DNA of 64,000 bases from Ktedonosporobacter rubrisoli (GTDB taxonomy: Bacteria; Chloroflexota; Ktedonobacteria; Ktedonobacterales; Ktedonobacteraceae): assembly GCF_004208415.1 (NCBI RefSeq), contig NZ_CP035758.1, positions 4,960,001 through 5,024,000 on the forward strand, given 5' to 3'. A model generated the notes under the pieces. The model saw only the letters and a list, made by a program, of their open reading frames with translations, was not told where the DNA came from and did no database searches. This document shows positions 50,678 to 59,480 of the stretch, piece by piece (the stretch's first letter is position 1; each line of letters opens with the position of its first letter). Both the position numbers and the translations under genes were made by a program.

Positions 50678-51838
50678 ATGCTCAATCTATTACCTGCGAT
50701 CGTAGTCGGAGGTCCGGCTCATGCAGGCAAATCAGTTCTGTTTTACAGCTTAACGCATGCCCTACACGCTCGCGGCATTCGCCATCACGCAATCCGGGCC
50801 TGTCCAGACGGTGAGGGCAACTGGTCTCAGGAGAATGATCCAGAAACCGTAAATAAAATTCGCCGGCCTCTACGTGGCGAGTGGCCAGAAAGCTTTGTTC
50901 AGCGCATCTGCCAGGACCTGGAACATCGTTGCCTCCCTTTCCTTGTCGATATGGGCGGAGAGCCGCGCGCATCTCAATACTGCATATTTCAGCATTGTAC
51001 GCATGCAGTCTTGCTCCTTCGCGACGATAAGCCAGCTGCTACTAAACAATGGGAAAGCATAGTAGCAGATTGCGATCTGCTCCCTCTTGCCCGCCTTCAA
51101 TCCAAGCTAGAGGGAACTTCTGTCCTTACCTCACAAACGCCAATCATAGAAGGAAACATCACGGGTCTGATCCGTGGCCAGAACGCAAGAGCTCAAGGGC
51201 CAGTCTTCGAGGCTCTGATTGATAGCATTGCCAACCTCTTCCAGTCATATTCACCCCATGAGCTAGAGGTCATGTTCATCAGGCAAGCGCCTGCAGAGCC
51301 TCTCAATCTGTTTGATATCGCGCCAGATGGCCATCTGCAAACAGTTATGTTGCCATCCCTGCTGGCCAGCCTGCCCGAAAACGCTCCTTTAGCGGTATAC
51401 GGTAAGGGTCCTAACTGGGCATATGCCGCTCTGGCGGCTCATGCAAACCCGGCTCCGTTTTATCAGTTTGATCCCAGGCTGCCCTTTGGATGGATTCAGC
51501 CCTTGCCCGTTTACCTCAGTGGCAGAAAAACTCCTGAAGTCCAGATAGAAAATCATCAGACCTCGGACGTAACAGTTCTCTCGATTAACATTCCTGAGAA
51601 ACACTTAGATTACTTTCAGCCCAATCCACTGCCATTTCCTTCTGTTCCCACTGAAACAGGTCTGATCATTGATGGGGTTATTCCTTACTGGTTGCTAACC
51701 TCCCTGGTACGCTGCTACAAACAGGCCGGTGTTGCCTGGATCGCCCCCTTTTACGCTCCTATGACGGCTGGCGTCGTCGTCCACTCACGTGTGGAAGCCT
51801 ACCATCCAGGTGATCTGGTACGAAAACCATCCATTTAG
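50678..51838 (+). CDS. csx3: NTPase fused to tandem Csx3-like domains
   Basis: 386 residues from the ATG at 50678 (GGAGG 7 nt upstream). Residues 1-190: P-loop NTPase with Walker A GGPAHAGKS (11-19) and LVDMGGE (89-95). Residues 238-275: a Csx3-like half, LAVYGKGPNWAYAALAAH then PFYQFDPRLPFGW. Residues 298-381: a clear Csx3 domain, TGLIIDGVIPYWLLTSLVR, WIAPFYAP, GVVVHSRVEAYHPGDLV. Csx3 (Crn3) degrades cyclic tetra-adenylate; AAA-Csx3 fusions are known. The apparent two Csx3 units plus the NTPase are notable. It probably turns off the island's signal. Confidence 0.85.
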   Translation: MLNLLPAIVVGGPAHAGKSVLFYSLTHALHARGIRHHAIRACPDGEGNWSQENDPETVNKIRRPLRGEWPESFVQRICQDLEHRCLPFLVDMGGEPRASQYCIFQHCTHAVLLLRDDKPAATKQWESIVADCDLLPLARLQSKLEGTSVLTSQTPIIEGNITGLIRGQNARAQGPVFEALIDSIANLFQSYSPHELEVMFIRQAPAEPLNLFDIAPDGHLQTVMLPSLLASLPENAPLAVYGKGPNWAYAALAAHANPAPFYQFDPRLPFGWIQPLPVYLSGRKTPEVQIENHQTSDVTVLSINIPEKHLDYFQPNPLPFPSVPTETGLIIDGVIPYWLLTSLVRCYKQAGVAWIAPFYAPMTAGVVVHSRVEAYHPGDLVRKPSI

Positions 51839-52048
51839 GCCTGCTGTCAGCTTAGTGTTCTTTAAAGCGTATGTCTATAACAGAACTAAAAAAATATATT
51901 ATGGTCATTTGCATTTGCTGTTGATTATACTCCAAAGTATAGACGGTACAGGTCGGGGATTTTAAAAGGGGAGGAGGCAAAAGAGAGACTTAGCTTTGAT
52001 TGAAGCGTCTTAAGCAGGTGCTTCATCGTCGGCCATGCCACAGGAAGT

Positions 52049-52075
52049 GGTCACATCGGGTGGGCTTCATCCGTC
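52049..52075 (+). promoter_or_regulatory. ECF41-type promoter upstream of the sigma factor gene
   Basis: GGTCACA (52049-52055), 16-nt spacer, CGTC (52072-52075). This fits the published ECF41 target form TGTCACA-N16-CGTC with one change in the first box. It lies 60 nt before the ECF ATG, so the sigma factor probably activates its own gene. A TGTGACC in inverse orientation lies at 52104-52110. Confidence 0.6.
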
Positions 52076-52134
52076 ACTTTATTGATGCAACACACCAAAG
52101 AAGTGTGACCGATGAGCGAAAGGGAAGATGAGAA

Positions 52135-53028
52135 ATGGACGAACACGACTGGCTGGCTGCACAATTCGAGGCGCAACGCCCTCACCTGCGGGCGGTAGCC
52201 TACCGCATGCTAGGCTCGCTCCCAGAAGCGGAGGACGCCGTGCAAGAGGGCTGGCTACATCTCAGCCGTTCCGAGACGATCGGGATCGGGAATCTACACG
52301 GCTGGCTGACCACAGTAGTTGCGCGGATCTGCCTGGATATGCTGCGCTCGCGCAAAGCGCGTCGTGAGGAGCCCGGAGGATTGGTTGTGCCAGAACCTGA
52401 CGTTGACCCACAGGGACGGATCGACCCCGCGGAAGAGATGGAGCTTTCCGACTCGGTTGGTCAGGCACTACTGATAGTCCTGGACACACTTTCTCCAGCA
52501 GAGCGCCTGGCCTTCGTGCTGCACGATGTCTTCGCCGTGCCCTTCAACGAGATTGCCCCCATTGTTGGATGCTCTGAGTTAGCGGCAAGGAAGCTGGCAA
52601 GCCGCGCACGTAACCGAGTGCGGAAGGCTACGATGAGAAAGGAGGCGGATGATACAAGAAGCCGAGAAGTGGTCGATGCTTTCCTCAAAGCCTCGCGCGA
52701 TGGGGACTTCGATACACTGCTCACGCTGCTCGATCCAGATGTGGTATTGCGTGCCGACCGCACCGCCGTATCTATAGGCGCGCCAGGCGAAGTCCATGGT
52801 GCAAGAGCTGTAGCCTCGCAGTTCTCCGGGCGTGCCAGAGGAGTAAAACCGGCGCTAGTGAATGGAGCAGTGGGAGCTATGGCCCAGCGTGGACAACGGT
52901 TCCTCGTCTTCAGCCTCACTATTAAGAGCGGCAAGATCGCCGAGATCAATGTGGTCGCCGACCCCGAGCATCTACGCCATCTCGATCTCGTAATTCTAGG
53001 CTCCTCGCGAACGGACTCCAACTCTTGA
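52135..53028 (+). CDS. ECF41-family RNA polymerase sigma factor with SnoaL-like C-terminal domain
   Basis: 297 residues. Sigma2 region (about 10-75: RAVAYRMLGSLPEAEDAVQEGWLHL), sigma4 region (about 105-165: LDTLSPAERLAFVLHDVFAVPFNEIAPIVG, split), then a SnoaL-like domain (about 180-290: DAFLKASRDGDFDTLLTLLDPDVVLRAD). This is the ECF41/SigJ architecture, in which the C-terminal domain tunes the sigma factor instead of a membrane anti-sigma. The usual partner gene of the COE class (carboxymuconolactone decarboxylase, oxidoreductase or epimerase) is not next to it. The base composition looks richer in GC than its neighbours. Confidence 0.9.
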   Translation: MDEHDWLAAQFEAQRPHLRAVAYRMLGSLPEAEDAVQEGWLHLSRSETIGIGNLHGWLTTVVARICLDMLRSRKARREEPGGLVVPEPDVDPQGRIDPAEEMELSDSVGQALLIVLDTLSPAERLAFVLHDVFAVPFNEIAPIVGCSELAARKLASRARNRVRKATMRKEADDTRSREVVDAFLKASRDGDFDTLLTLLDPDVVLRADRTAVSIGAPGEVHGARAVASQFSGRARGVKPALVNGAVGAMAQRGQRFLVFSLTIKSGKIAEINVVADPEHLRHLDLVILGSSRTDSNS

Positions 53029-53212
53029 AAGGGCATGAACGCAGGCTAAGACTCAATCGAGGTGGGTGATGAAATGCTCACTCTGCCCACTACGGCATTA
53101 TCAGCATTCTTATTGATGGTGGAAAAGATGGCCTGGAAATAAGCGAAGACGATATTGGATAACGATCTAAAGAGTATGTGATTTTCATACTTTTTCAACA
53201 AATGTCTATATA

Positions 53213-53254
53213 AGAGCTCTGGAAACAGATTTTCATACCTCCTTCCAGGGCTCT
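53213..53254. terminator. Hairpin between the ECF and cyclase genes
   Basis: AGAGCTCTGGAA (53213-53224) and TTCCAGGGCTCT (53243-53254) pair with one mismatch between convergent genes. Confidence 0.45.
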
Positions 53255-53271
53255 CAGCCAGGCTTGCCCGG

Positions 53272-53904
53272 CTAATCTATCAGCGCCAGGACGCGAACAG
53301 GCGAACCATTTGAGGCTCTAACCTTCAAAGGAGCTACGACAAGTAATGTGCGTTCGGGTAACTGATCAAGATTGGTTAGATTCTCTATAATCAGACAACC
53401 AGCACCAAGCCAGATTCTGTGGAGAGGATAAGTAGTTGTCTCTACTGGATCAGAAGATGGACCATCAAAGCCAATAGCAGATATCTTTCTTTCTAGAAGT
53501 GCCTGCGAAGCTTCTGCATCCGGATAACACCAGCCATTCCAGTATTTATCAGTTCCCCAATAGCGGTATCCACCTGAATTGATCAGGACAATATCTCCTG
53601 GTTTGATGCGCTCTAGAAAAGGCTCTATCTCAGCCTTTGTAATAGCTCCTCGCTCATGCTCAGTAAAATTCAGCACCACTGCATCCGTCACCAGACGTTC
53701 CAGTGGAATGTCATCGAGCGAGGCGCCAGGAACATGATGCGATGGGGCATCTATATGCGTTCCCGTATGGTTGATAAAACGATATTCAGACATCCCATAG
53801 CCATTCTCTTCAAGGGTGGCAATATCCTTAAACAAGGGGCGAGGTATGCCTGGATAGACTGGCATATCATTGTCGAAATAATGTGAGAGATCAACAATGC
53901 GCAT
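53272..53904 (-). CDS. Cyclase family protein (kynurenine formamidase-like)
   Basis: 210 residues. Metal-binding HTGTHIDAPSHH motif (residues about 45-56), N-terminal DLSHYFDNDMPVYPGIPRP, and DIVLINSGGYRYWGTDKYW. The Cyclase (KynB-like) fold hydrolyses formylkynurenine or related amides and lactones; substrate uncertain. The start at 53904 has GAGGAG 7 nt upstream; the longer frame to 53940 is unlikely. Single gene, convergent with the ECF sigma gene. Confidence 0.9.
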   Translation of the reverse strand: MRIVDLSHYFDNDMPVYPGIPRPLFKDIATLEENGYGMSEYRFINHTGTHIDAPSHHVPGASLDDIPLERLVTDAVVLNFTEHERGAITKAEIEPFLERIKPGDIVLINSGGYRYWGTDKYWNGWCYPDAEASQALLERKISAIGFDGPSSDPVETTTYPLHRIWLGAGCLIIENLTNLDQLPERTLLVVAPLKVRASNGSPVRVLALID

Positions 53905-54538
53905 GTTATTTCTCCTCTTCTTGGCAGCAGAGCCTCTCATGGCCCTATATCTCTAGTCGATTGATCAGTTATGATCGGTATAGGAGCTTCCTATCGCTAT
54001 TCCACGTACCGGCCATAGATGGTCATAGATTTTTTCGACTAACTTAATAATACAATTACACAGAAAATCTGCCATATTGCCGATAACAATAGTGCTATTC
54101 AGCTCCCTACTGGTAAATGGCCTACCACGTGGTAGGCCATTTACCACCTACCTCCACAGTTATCGTATCATCCATACGATCTATTTACAAGTTGCTAATT
54201 TAATATTAGTACACAAACATTCTGATCTGATCCAGCAAGATGCAAGCGATGTGTGAATGAAGCAGATTGACAAGGAACGCCACAATCGAGCGAATTGCGC
54301 CTCATTCCCCTTTCCGCCACAGTGAGGACCTCATAACATAATGTTTGCCAAAACGCTAGCGAATACTTAGCATAGGGGATGGAGTAAGCAAATGCATACA
54401 AGGCTATGGGAATTAATCAAGCATCGGGCTCAATTTCTGTGTTCAGGCACTAGTAACAGCCAATTCCCTAATCGCTTCCCGTAGCCTCATATCTAGCCCC
54501 TGCGCTTCAAAGCCCCTGGAGCTAAACAGCAACAGAAG
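53905..54538. other. Intergenic region, 634 bp
   Basis: It contains the 36-bp palindrome. The rest is AT-rich or neutral with no ribosome site in front of any ORF. The cyclase promoter should lie between 53905 and about 54000. Confidence 0.4.
54111..54146. repeat. 36-bp perfect palindrome
   Basis: Left arm TGGTAAATGGCCTACCAC (54111-54128) and right arm GTGGTAGGCCATTTACCA (54129-54146) are exact reverse complements with no loop, centred on CACGTG. It lies in a 634-bp gap between the flavin reductase stop and the cyclase start. It could be an operator, a hairpin terminator or a recombination site. No T-tract follows on either strand. Confidence 0.75.
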
Positions 54539-55909
54539 CTATACGTCAAGCTGCTGGAGGGCATAGAAGAAAGATTCGCTAAATGTGGGGAATTGTACTA
54601 TCATATCGCGTAGCGTCGAGACCGGGGTCGCCGCGTGAATAGCCTGTACTGGTAAATGAATCCACTCTCCAGCTTCCGGGCCAATCCCCCAGGCCCCAAC
54701 CAGCACGCCCCGCTTTTTGTCAGCAATTAAGCCCAGGCGGCCATTAATATTCTTCCCATACGTAGAAGGACGAGCCAGGGTTCGGGCGAAATCAACTGCG
54801 GCCGTGACGACTTCCAGACCTTGTGTACGGGCCTGCTCAGCCGTCAAACCTACTGCACCAATTTCGGGATCAGAGAAGACGACGCGCGGAACAGCGTTAT
54901 ACTTCGCCGGGTGCGGCTTTCCCAGAATGTCATCAGCAGCGACGCGAGCTTGATATTGGGCCACATGAGTAAATTTTGCGATCCCCGTAACGTCACCAAC
55001 TGCCCAGATACCCGGCGCAGCACGGCAATACTCATCTACACGGATACCATGCTCTGTCACCTCTACTCCAGCCTCTTCCAGACCTAGAAAGTACGTTCTG
55101 GGGGCCCTACCAGTAGCCACAATTATATGCCGTCCGCGCGCCTGCGTTCCGTCATTAAGATGGACAACACGCGTTCCATCCGCTTCAACCTCCACGCGCA
55201 CAGCTTCCTTCTTGAGCTCTACCACAACACCATCTTCGCGCAAGTAGTCAGCCAGCAGTGTACCCAGTTCCGGTTCTTCGCGCCGCAACAGATATGAACC
55301 ACGTTCTATCAGCGTTACCGCCGCCCCAAAACGTCGAAACATCTGCCCTAGTTCAACACTTTGCGCACTTCCTCCCAGGATAACGACACTCTCGGGGACC
55401 TGGGTAAAAGCTGTCGCCTGCCTGTTGGTCCAATAGCCAGCTTGCTCCAGGCCTTCAATAGCAGGGATACGAGGTTGAGAACCTGTAGCGATAATAATAT
55501 GTGGGGTCTCTACAATCCTTTTCGCTACTTCCAAACGGCCAGGACCCTTGAGATGCGCTTCTCCTCTGATAAAGGTAATTCCCTTCTGTTCATACTCTTG
55601 CACCTGCTGACGATCGTCAAAGTCGCGCACCATATAATCGCGATAGCCGGAAACCGCGCCCCAATCAATAGGAGGGGGCTTTAAACCGGCTATATGCCGA
55701 ACCTCTGAAACCGCAGTCGTGACCCTCAGTAACGTTTTTGAAGGCACACAGGCCCAATAGCCGCATTCACCGCCAATTAGCTCCCGCTCAATCAAAGCAA
55801 CACGCAAACCTTGCCCTCGCAAGCGGATAGCCGCAACCTCTCCACCTGGTCCAGCGCCTACGATAACTGCATCAAATTGCTCAACAGCCTTAGTATGACT
55901 TGTACTCAT
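54539..55909 (-). CDS. Flavin disulfide reductase (dihydrolipoamide dehydrogenase/SthA-like)
   Basis: 456 residues. FAD-binding GAGPGGEVAAIRL (18-30), redox-active disulfide C49-GYWA-C54 in GGECGYWACVPSK, NAD(P)-binding VVILGGSAQSVELGQMFRRFG, and IWAVGDVTG. The C-terminal motif normally HPTxxE (active-site base His) reads QFPTFSE: the His is replaced by Phe. This differs from true dihydrolipoamide dehydrogenase. It could be a soluble transhydrogenase-like, NAD(P)H-quinone or disulfide reductase. No pyruvate or oxoglutarate dehydrogenase genes are nearby. Confidence 0.9.
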   Translation of the reverse strand: MSTSHTKAVEQFDAVIVGAGPGGEVAAIRLRGQGLRVALIERELIGGECGYWACVPSKTLLRVTTAVSEVRHIAGLKPPPIDWGAVSGYRDYMVRDFDDRQQVQEYEQKGITFIRGEAHLKGPGRLEVAKRIVETPHIIIATGSQPRIPAIEGLEQAGYWTNRQATAFTQVPESVVILGGSAQSVELGQMFRRFGAAVTLIERGSYLLRREEPELGTLLADYLREDGVVVELKKEAVRVEVEADGTRVVHLNDGTQARGRHIIVATGRAPRTYFLGLEEAGVEVTEHGIRVDEYCRAAPGIWAVGDVTGIAKFTHVAQYQARVAADDILGKPHPAKYNAVPRVVFSDPEIGAVGLTAEQARTQGLEVVTAAVDFARTLARPSTYGKNINGRLGLIADKKRGVLVGAWGIGPEAGEWIHLPVQAIHAATPVSTLRDMIVQFPTFSESFFYALQQLDV

Positions 55910-56041
55910 CTTTGCTCTCTATTCTCCTCTCTGCACCGCAAGTTTCTCGTTTCCTGTACTATCAACACGCAGCCTTCTCTCTACAGGCTTCACCCCAATT
56001 GAAAATGAGTACAAAGCGCCCAGGCAACAGGCACAAAAATA

Positions 56042-56082
56042 GAGGGGGAAGATCAGACAACTACTCTGATCTATTCCCCCTC
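56042..56082 (-). terminator. Terminator of hppA
   Basis: GAGGGGGAA (56042-56050) and TTCCCCCTC (56074-56082), with an inner ATCAGA/TCTGAT stem. On the minus strand it is followed by TATTTTTGTG, 45 nt after the hppA stop. Confidence 0.75.
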
Positions 56083-56126
56083 CAGATCTCTCTCAAGCGC
56101 TAATACCAATCCTTCGCGCTGACAGC

Positions 56127-58385
56127 TTAGGGATGCAGGAAGTAATAGAGAGGAGCCAGCACCAACGTGATTGTACTCAATAGCTTAATGAGCACGTGAA
56201 GCGAAGGTCCGGCTGTATCTTTAAATGGATCGCCAACGGTATCGCCAATGACGCCGGCTTTATGCGCTTCACTCTTTTTCCCAAGGACAATACCATCGGG
56301 ATCGCTAGCATCGACAACCTGGCCCTTTACATTCACGCGTAAAAATCCAGCTTCGATATATTTCTTAGCGTTATCCCAGGCACCACCACCGTTATTGAGG
56401 AAGAGCGCAACCACGATACCGCCCATTGTACCAACCATGAGCAGACCTGCTGCCGCCTGTGGTCCTAAGATAACACCGACAGCGATAGGTGTGAGTACAG
56501 CGATAGCACCAGGCAGAACCATAGCTCTTAAGGCTCCGTTGGTGCTGATATCAACGCAGCGCGCATAATCAGGATCGACGCGATCTTCTTCCTTCTCAGC
56601 CATAATGTTGGGCTGCTCGCGGAACTGACGGCGTACCTCTTCAATCATAGCTTTGGCCGCCGTACTCACAGCACGAATAGCCAGCGAACAGAAGAAGAAA
56701 ATGAGCGTCACGCCGATGAGAGCGGCTATGAATATCGTGATATTCGCCAGGTCAACACGATACACTGCAGGGTTGTGCTTAAAGCTGTAAAGCACGTCAA
56801 GGTAGGCGCTAAAGAGCAGGAAAGCCGCAAGAGCAGCCGAACCCAGACCATACCCCTTGGTAAGTGCCTTGGTTGTATTACCTACGCTATCGAGCGCATC
56901 AGTGATATCACGTACGGATTCTGCCTGGCCGCCCATCTCGCTGATACCGCCAGCATTGTCAGTAATGGGACCGAAGGTATCCATCGCCAGAATGTAAGAG
57001 CAGCTCATCAGCATACCCACTGTCGCCACGGCTGTACCGAAAATGCCGCTGACATTGATGATGCCCTGTTGTTGCAGAGCTACAGGCATATGTACCTGGC
57101 TTCCCAGGAAGTAGGACACACCCAGGGCAATACAAATTGCCAGCACAGGCATGACCACGCACTCGAAACCGATGGTTATGCCAGAGAGAATTGTGGTTGC
57201 GGGACCAGTAATCGCGGATTCGGCGATTTCGCGTACGGGTCTCCAGGTACCAGCGGTATAATATTGCGTAATGAACACAAAGGCAATGCTCATGAGAATT
57301 CCCACGCAGCCGGCCAGTCCGTACCAGACCCAGGCAGGAATGCCCATGTTGGCAGCTACATTACTCTGTCCCACCAGCAAATAGCTACCGACGAAGACGC
57401 CGATAACAGAAATGGCACAGGTAATATAATAGCCGATGTTAAGCTGATTCATAGCAATCTGGCTGGGATCACGTCCAGAGGCCTTGTCTGGCTCTACCAC
57501 AGCTGAAGCGCGAATGTAGAGCACGCCAATCGCCGACGCGATAATACCGAAGGCGCCGAGCACAAGGGGGAAGAGCATCCAACCGACATTACCGGTAGCC
57601 TGGAACAGGGTTACGCCCAGCACCATTGTGCCAATATTCTCGGCTGCGGTAGACTCAAAAAGATCAGCACCACGTCCAGCACAGTCGCCCACATTATCCC
57701 CTACCAGGTCGGCAATGACCGCCGGATTGCGTGGATCATCCTCAGGGATGCTAGCCTCTACTTTACCTACCAGGTCAGCCCCCACATCTGCGGCCTTTGT
57801 ATAAATACCACCGCCAAGCTGGGCAAAGAGAGCTACAAAGCTAGCGCCGAAGGCAAAGCCAATAATAAGAGAAGGAGCTATCCCCGGCTGAGCCAGTCCT
57901 CCAAAGAGCAAGAAGAGGATCGAGACGCCCAGCAAGGAAAGGGCCACCACGAGAAAGCCAGAAACAGCACCACCGCGCAAAGAGACAACCAGCGCCTCTC
58001 CCAGGCTGCGCCGAGCAGCACTGGCAACGCGGCTATTCGATTGTACGGCAACGTACATGCCGATATAGCCAGAAACACCGGAGCAGAAAGCCCCTACCAG
58101 GAAGGCAACGGCCGTATGCCATGCAAGGTTGATTTTGTCAGCTTGCGAACCTTGACCGAGAAAAGCAAGAGCACATGCAACAAGAACGGCAGCAAGAACA
58201 GAAAGCATCGCAATCGTCCGGTACTGACGATTGAGAAAGGCTGTTGCGCCTGCGAAAATAGCTTTCGCGATCTTCTGCATGCCAGGAGTCCCCGTATCCC
58301 TACGAAGCACATAAAAGGCAAGGTAAGCTGCAAACAACACAGCAAGAAGGCCCACACCAATGGGAACCCAGATATAATTGACCAT
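56127..58385 (-). CDS. hppA: K+-independent H+-translocating pyrophosphatase
   Basis: 752 residues, about 16 TM helices. Hydrolyses cytosolic PPi and pumps protons. Catalytic segment DVGADLVGKVE, then DDPRNPAVIADLVGDNVGDCAGRGADLFES (split) and the late GDTVGDPFKDTAGPSLH. The GNTTKALTKGYG segment has Lys at the position that is Ala in K+-dependent enzymes, so it should be K+-independent and H+-pumping. The start at 58385 is chosen because GGAGGAAG lies 8 nt upstream. Monocistronic. Confidence 0.97.
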   Translation of the reverse strand: MVNYIWVPIGVGLLAVLFAAYLAFYVLRRDTGTPGMQKIAKAIFAGATAFLNRQYRTIAMLSVLAAVLVACALAFLGQGSQADKINLAWHTAVAFLVGAFCSGVSGYIGMYVAVQSNSRVASAARRSLGEALVVSLRGGAVSGFLVVALSLLGVSILFLLFGGLAQPGIAPSLIIGFAFGASFVALFAQLGGGIYTKAADVGADLVGKVEASIPEDDPRNPAVIADLVGDNVGDCAGRGADLFESTAAENIGTMVLGVTLFQATGNVGWMLFPLVLGAFGIIASAIGVLYIRASAVVEPDKASGRDPSQIAMNQLNIGYYITCAISVIGVFVGSYLLVGQSNVAANMGIPAWVWYGLAGCVGILMSIAFVFITQYYTAGTWRPVREIAESAITGPATTILSGITIGFECVVMPVLAICIALGVSYFLGSQVHMPVALQQQGIINVSGIFGTAVATVGMLMSCSYILAMDTFGPITDNAGGISEMGGQAESVRDITDALDSVGNTTKALTKGYGLGSAALAAFLLFSAYLDVLYSFKHNPAVYRVDLANITIFIAALIGVTLIFFFCSLAIRAVSTAAKAMIEEVRRQFREQPNIMAEKEEDRVDPDYARCVDISTNGALRAMVLPGAIAVLTPIAVGVILGPQAAAGLLMVGTMGGIVVALFLNNGGGAWDNAKKYIEAGFLRVNVKGQVVDASDPDGIVLGKKSEAHKAGVIGDTVGDPFKDTAGPSLHVLIKLLSTITLVLAPLYYFLHP

Positions 58386-59124
58386 TAAAAAAACTTCCTC
58401 CATCAGAAAGTCTGCTATTTTCGACTTTAATTGCCAGCACGAGGTCCCTAAGCATCTTGAAGATTACTATCACTTCAGGCTGGTATATACCTGAGTATAG
58501 ATCTGATAAAGCTTACAGTAGAACGTCATTATTATTTATCATATTGTCTTGTCATCCGTCAAGTTTTGAATATGCGTGAAATAGCTTTAGTGACGTTAAG
58601 CCGAGGTGCTTAAAGTGGCTCCTTGTGCTGCTTTACTTGCATTTTAACAAATTACACATGTTCTCAGAGATAGAAATATTACCTGACAGAGCAGCCGGTC
58701 GTCTGTGGTTGCTGGGTTATCTCTAGCCGGTCGGGCTCAGCCAAGCTAGCAAGCCCTTTTGTTAGCTATCTACCCATGGCAACACTATTATGCAGATCTA
58801 GTCTCTGAGGCAGATGGCTCTATCTCTTCTCCTCAAGTTGTATTTATATTAACCAGAATAACTTCTTCCACTATTTGTCCAGAAAGCCAGTTTTATTACC
58901 TCTCTTCCTGTATTCGCGCGAAATATAGAGCAGCAAATTTCTTGTTTCCTCTAAAATCTATTTTAGCACTCTATCTGATATAATGAGATCAATGATAATT
59001 GGATTTGTCCGTACTCATTGCTTGCTATTTAAGGATAACGAGAAGGGAGGCACAGTCTTTACCACAGCTTAAAAACATGTGAAGATAGGAGCCTGATGTA
59101 GCTTATACAAGTGGAGAATCAAAG
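58386..59124. other. Intergenic region, 739 bp
   Basis: No gene with a ribosome site. A palindrome CTAAAAT-ct-ATTTTAG lies at about 58951-58966 and a TATAAT-like box follows near 58978 on the plus strand, but no gene starts after it before tRNA-Arg, which is on the other strand. The remainder is unexplained. Confidence 0.35.
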
Positions 59125-59196
59125 CGTCCCCGACAGGAATCGAACCTGCGCACCCGGTTCCGGAGACCGGTGCTCTATCCACTGAGCTACGGGGAC
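59125..59196 (-). tRNA. tRNA-Arg (anticodon CCG)
   Basis: Minus-strand cloverleaf: acceptor GTCCCCG/CGGGGAC, D-arm GCTCAGTGGATAGAGC, anticodon stem CCGGT/ACCGG with loop CTCCGGA (CCG), T-arm CAGGTTCGATTCCTG, discriminator G. No encoded CCA. Confidence 0.96.
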
Positions 59197-59480
59197 TTCA
59201 TCAGGTATGATACCATACTCGTCAACTGCTTTCAAGCCTACAATTGGCCAGATGATCAGCAACGCTTTCTCCGCTCAGCAGGTTACTTTATTTTTAGCCT
59301 ACGAAAACAAGCTTCCTAGATTTATATATGCTAAATCATCATTTATACGAATTGACGCTCATCGCTTTAGCTGCTAAGCTTCAGCGGTGAAAGCACAAGC
59401 TTACCGGAAGTAAAGAAAGGAGCGGTACGTTACCTTTTTCCAGGTTTCGGGTTGGAAGAAGTTGTGCCGGCGGTTGAATC

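Larger units (their letters stand above)
48046..51838. other. CRISPR-ancillary (cyclic-oligoadenylate type) gene island
   Basis: Order: csx15 and Can2-like nuclease and csx14-like CARF-HTH on the minus strand, NTPase-Csx3 on the plus strand. There is no cas10, csm/cmr, cas6, cas1/cas2 gene and no direct-repeat array between 46 and 53 kb. It is flanked by an MFS exporter and an ECF41 sigma factor. Confidence 0.85.

Noticed and set aside
51839..52134. CRISPR array next to the Csx island
   Set aside because: No regularly spaced direct repeats are present here or in the other gaps of the island.
48046..53028. Whole Csx-ECF region as a mobile element
   Set aside because: No transposase, integrase, terminal inverted repeats or tRNA-edge duplication was found.
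58759..58983. Short plus-strand ORF in the gap before tRNA-Arg
   Set aside because: No ribosome site, composition unlike coding DNA here, and no recognisable motif.
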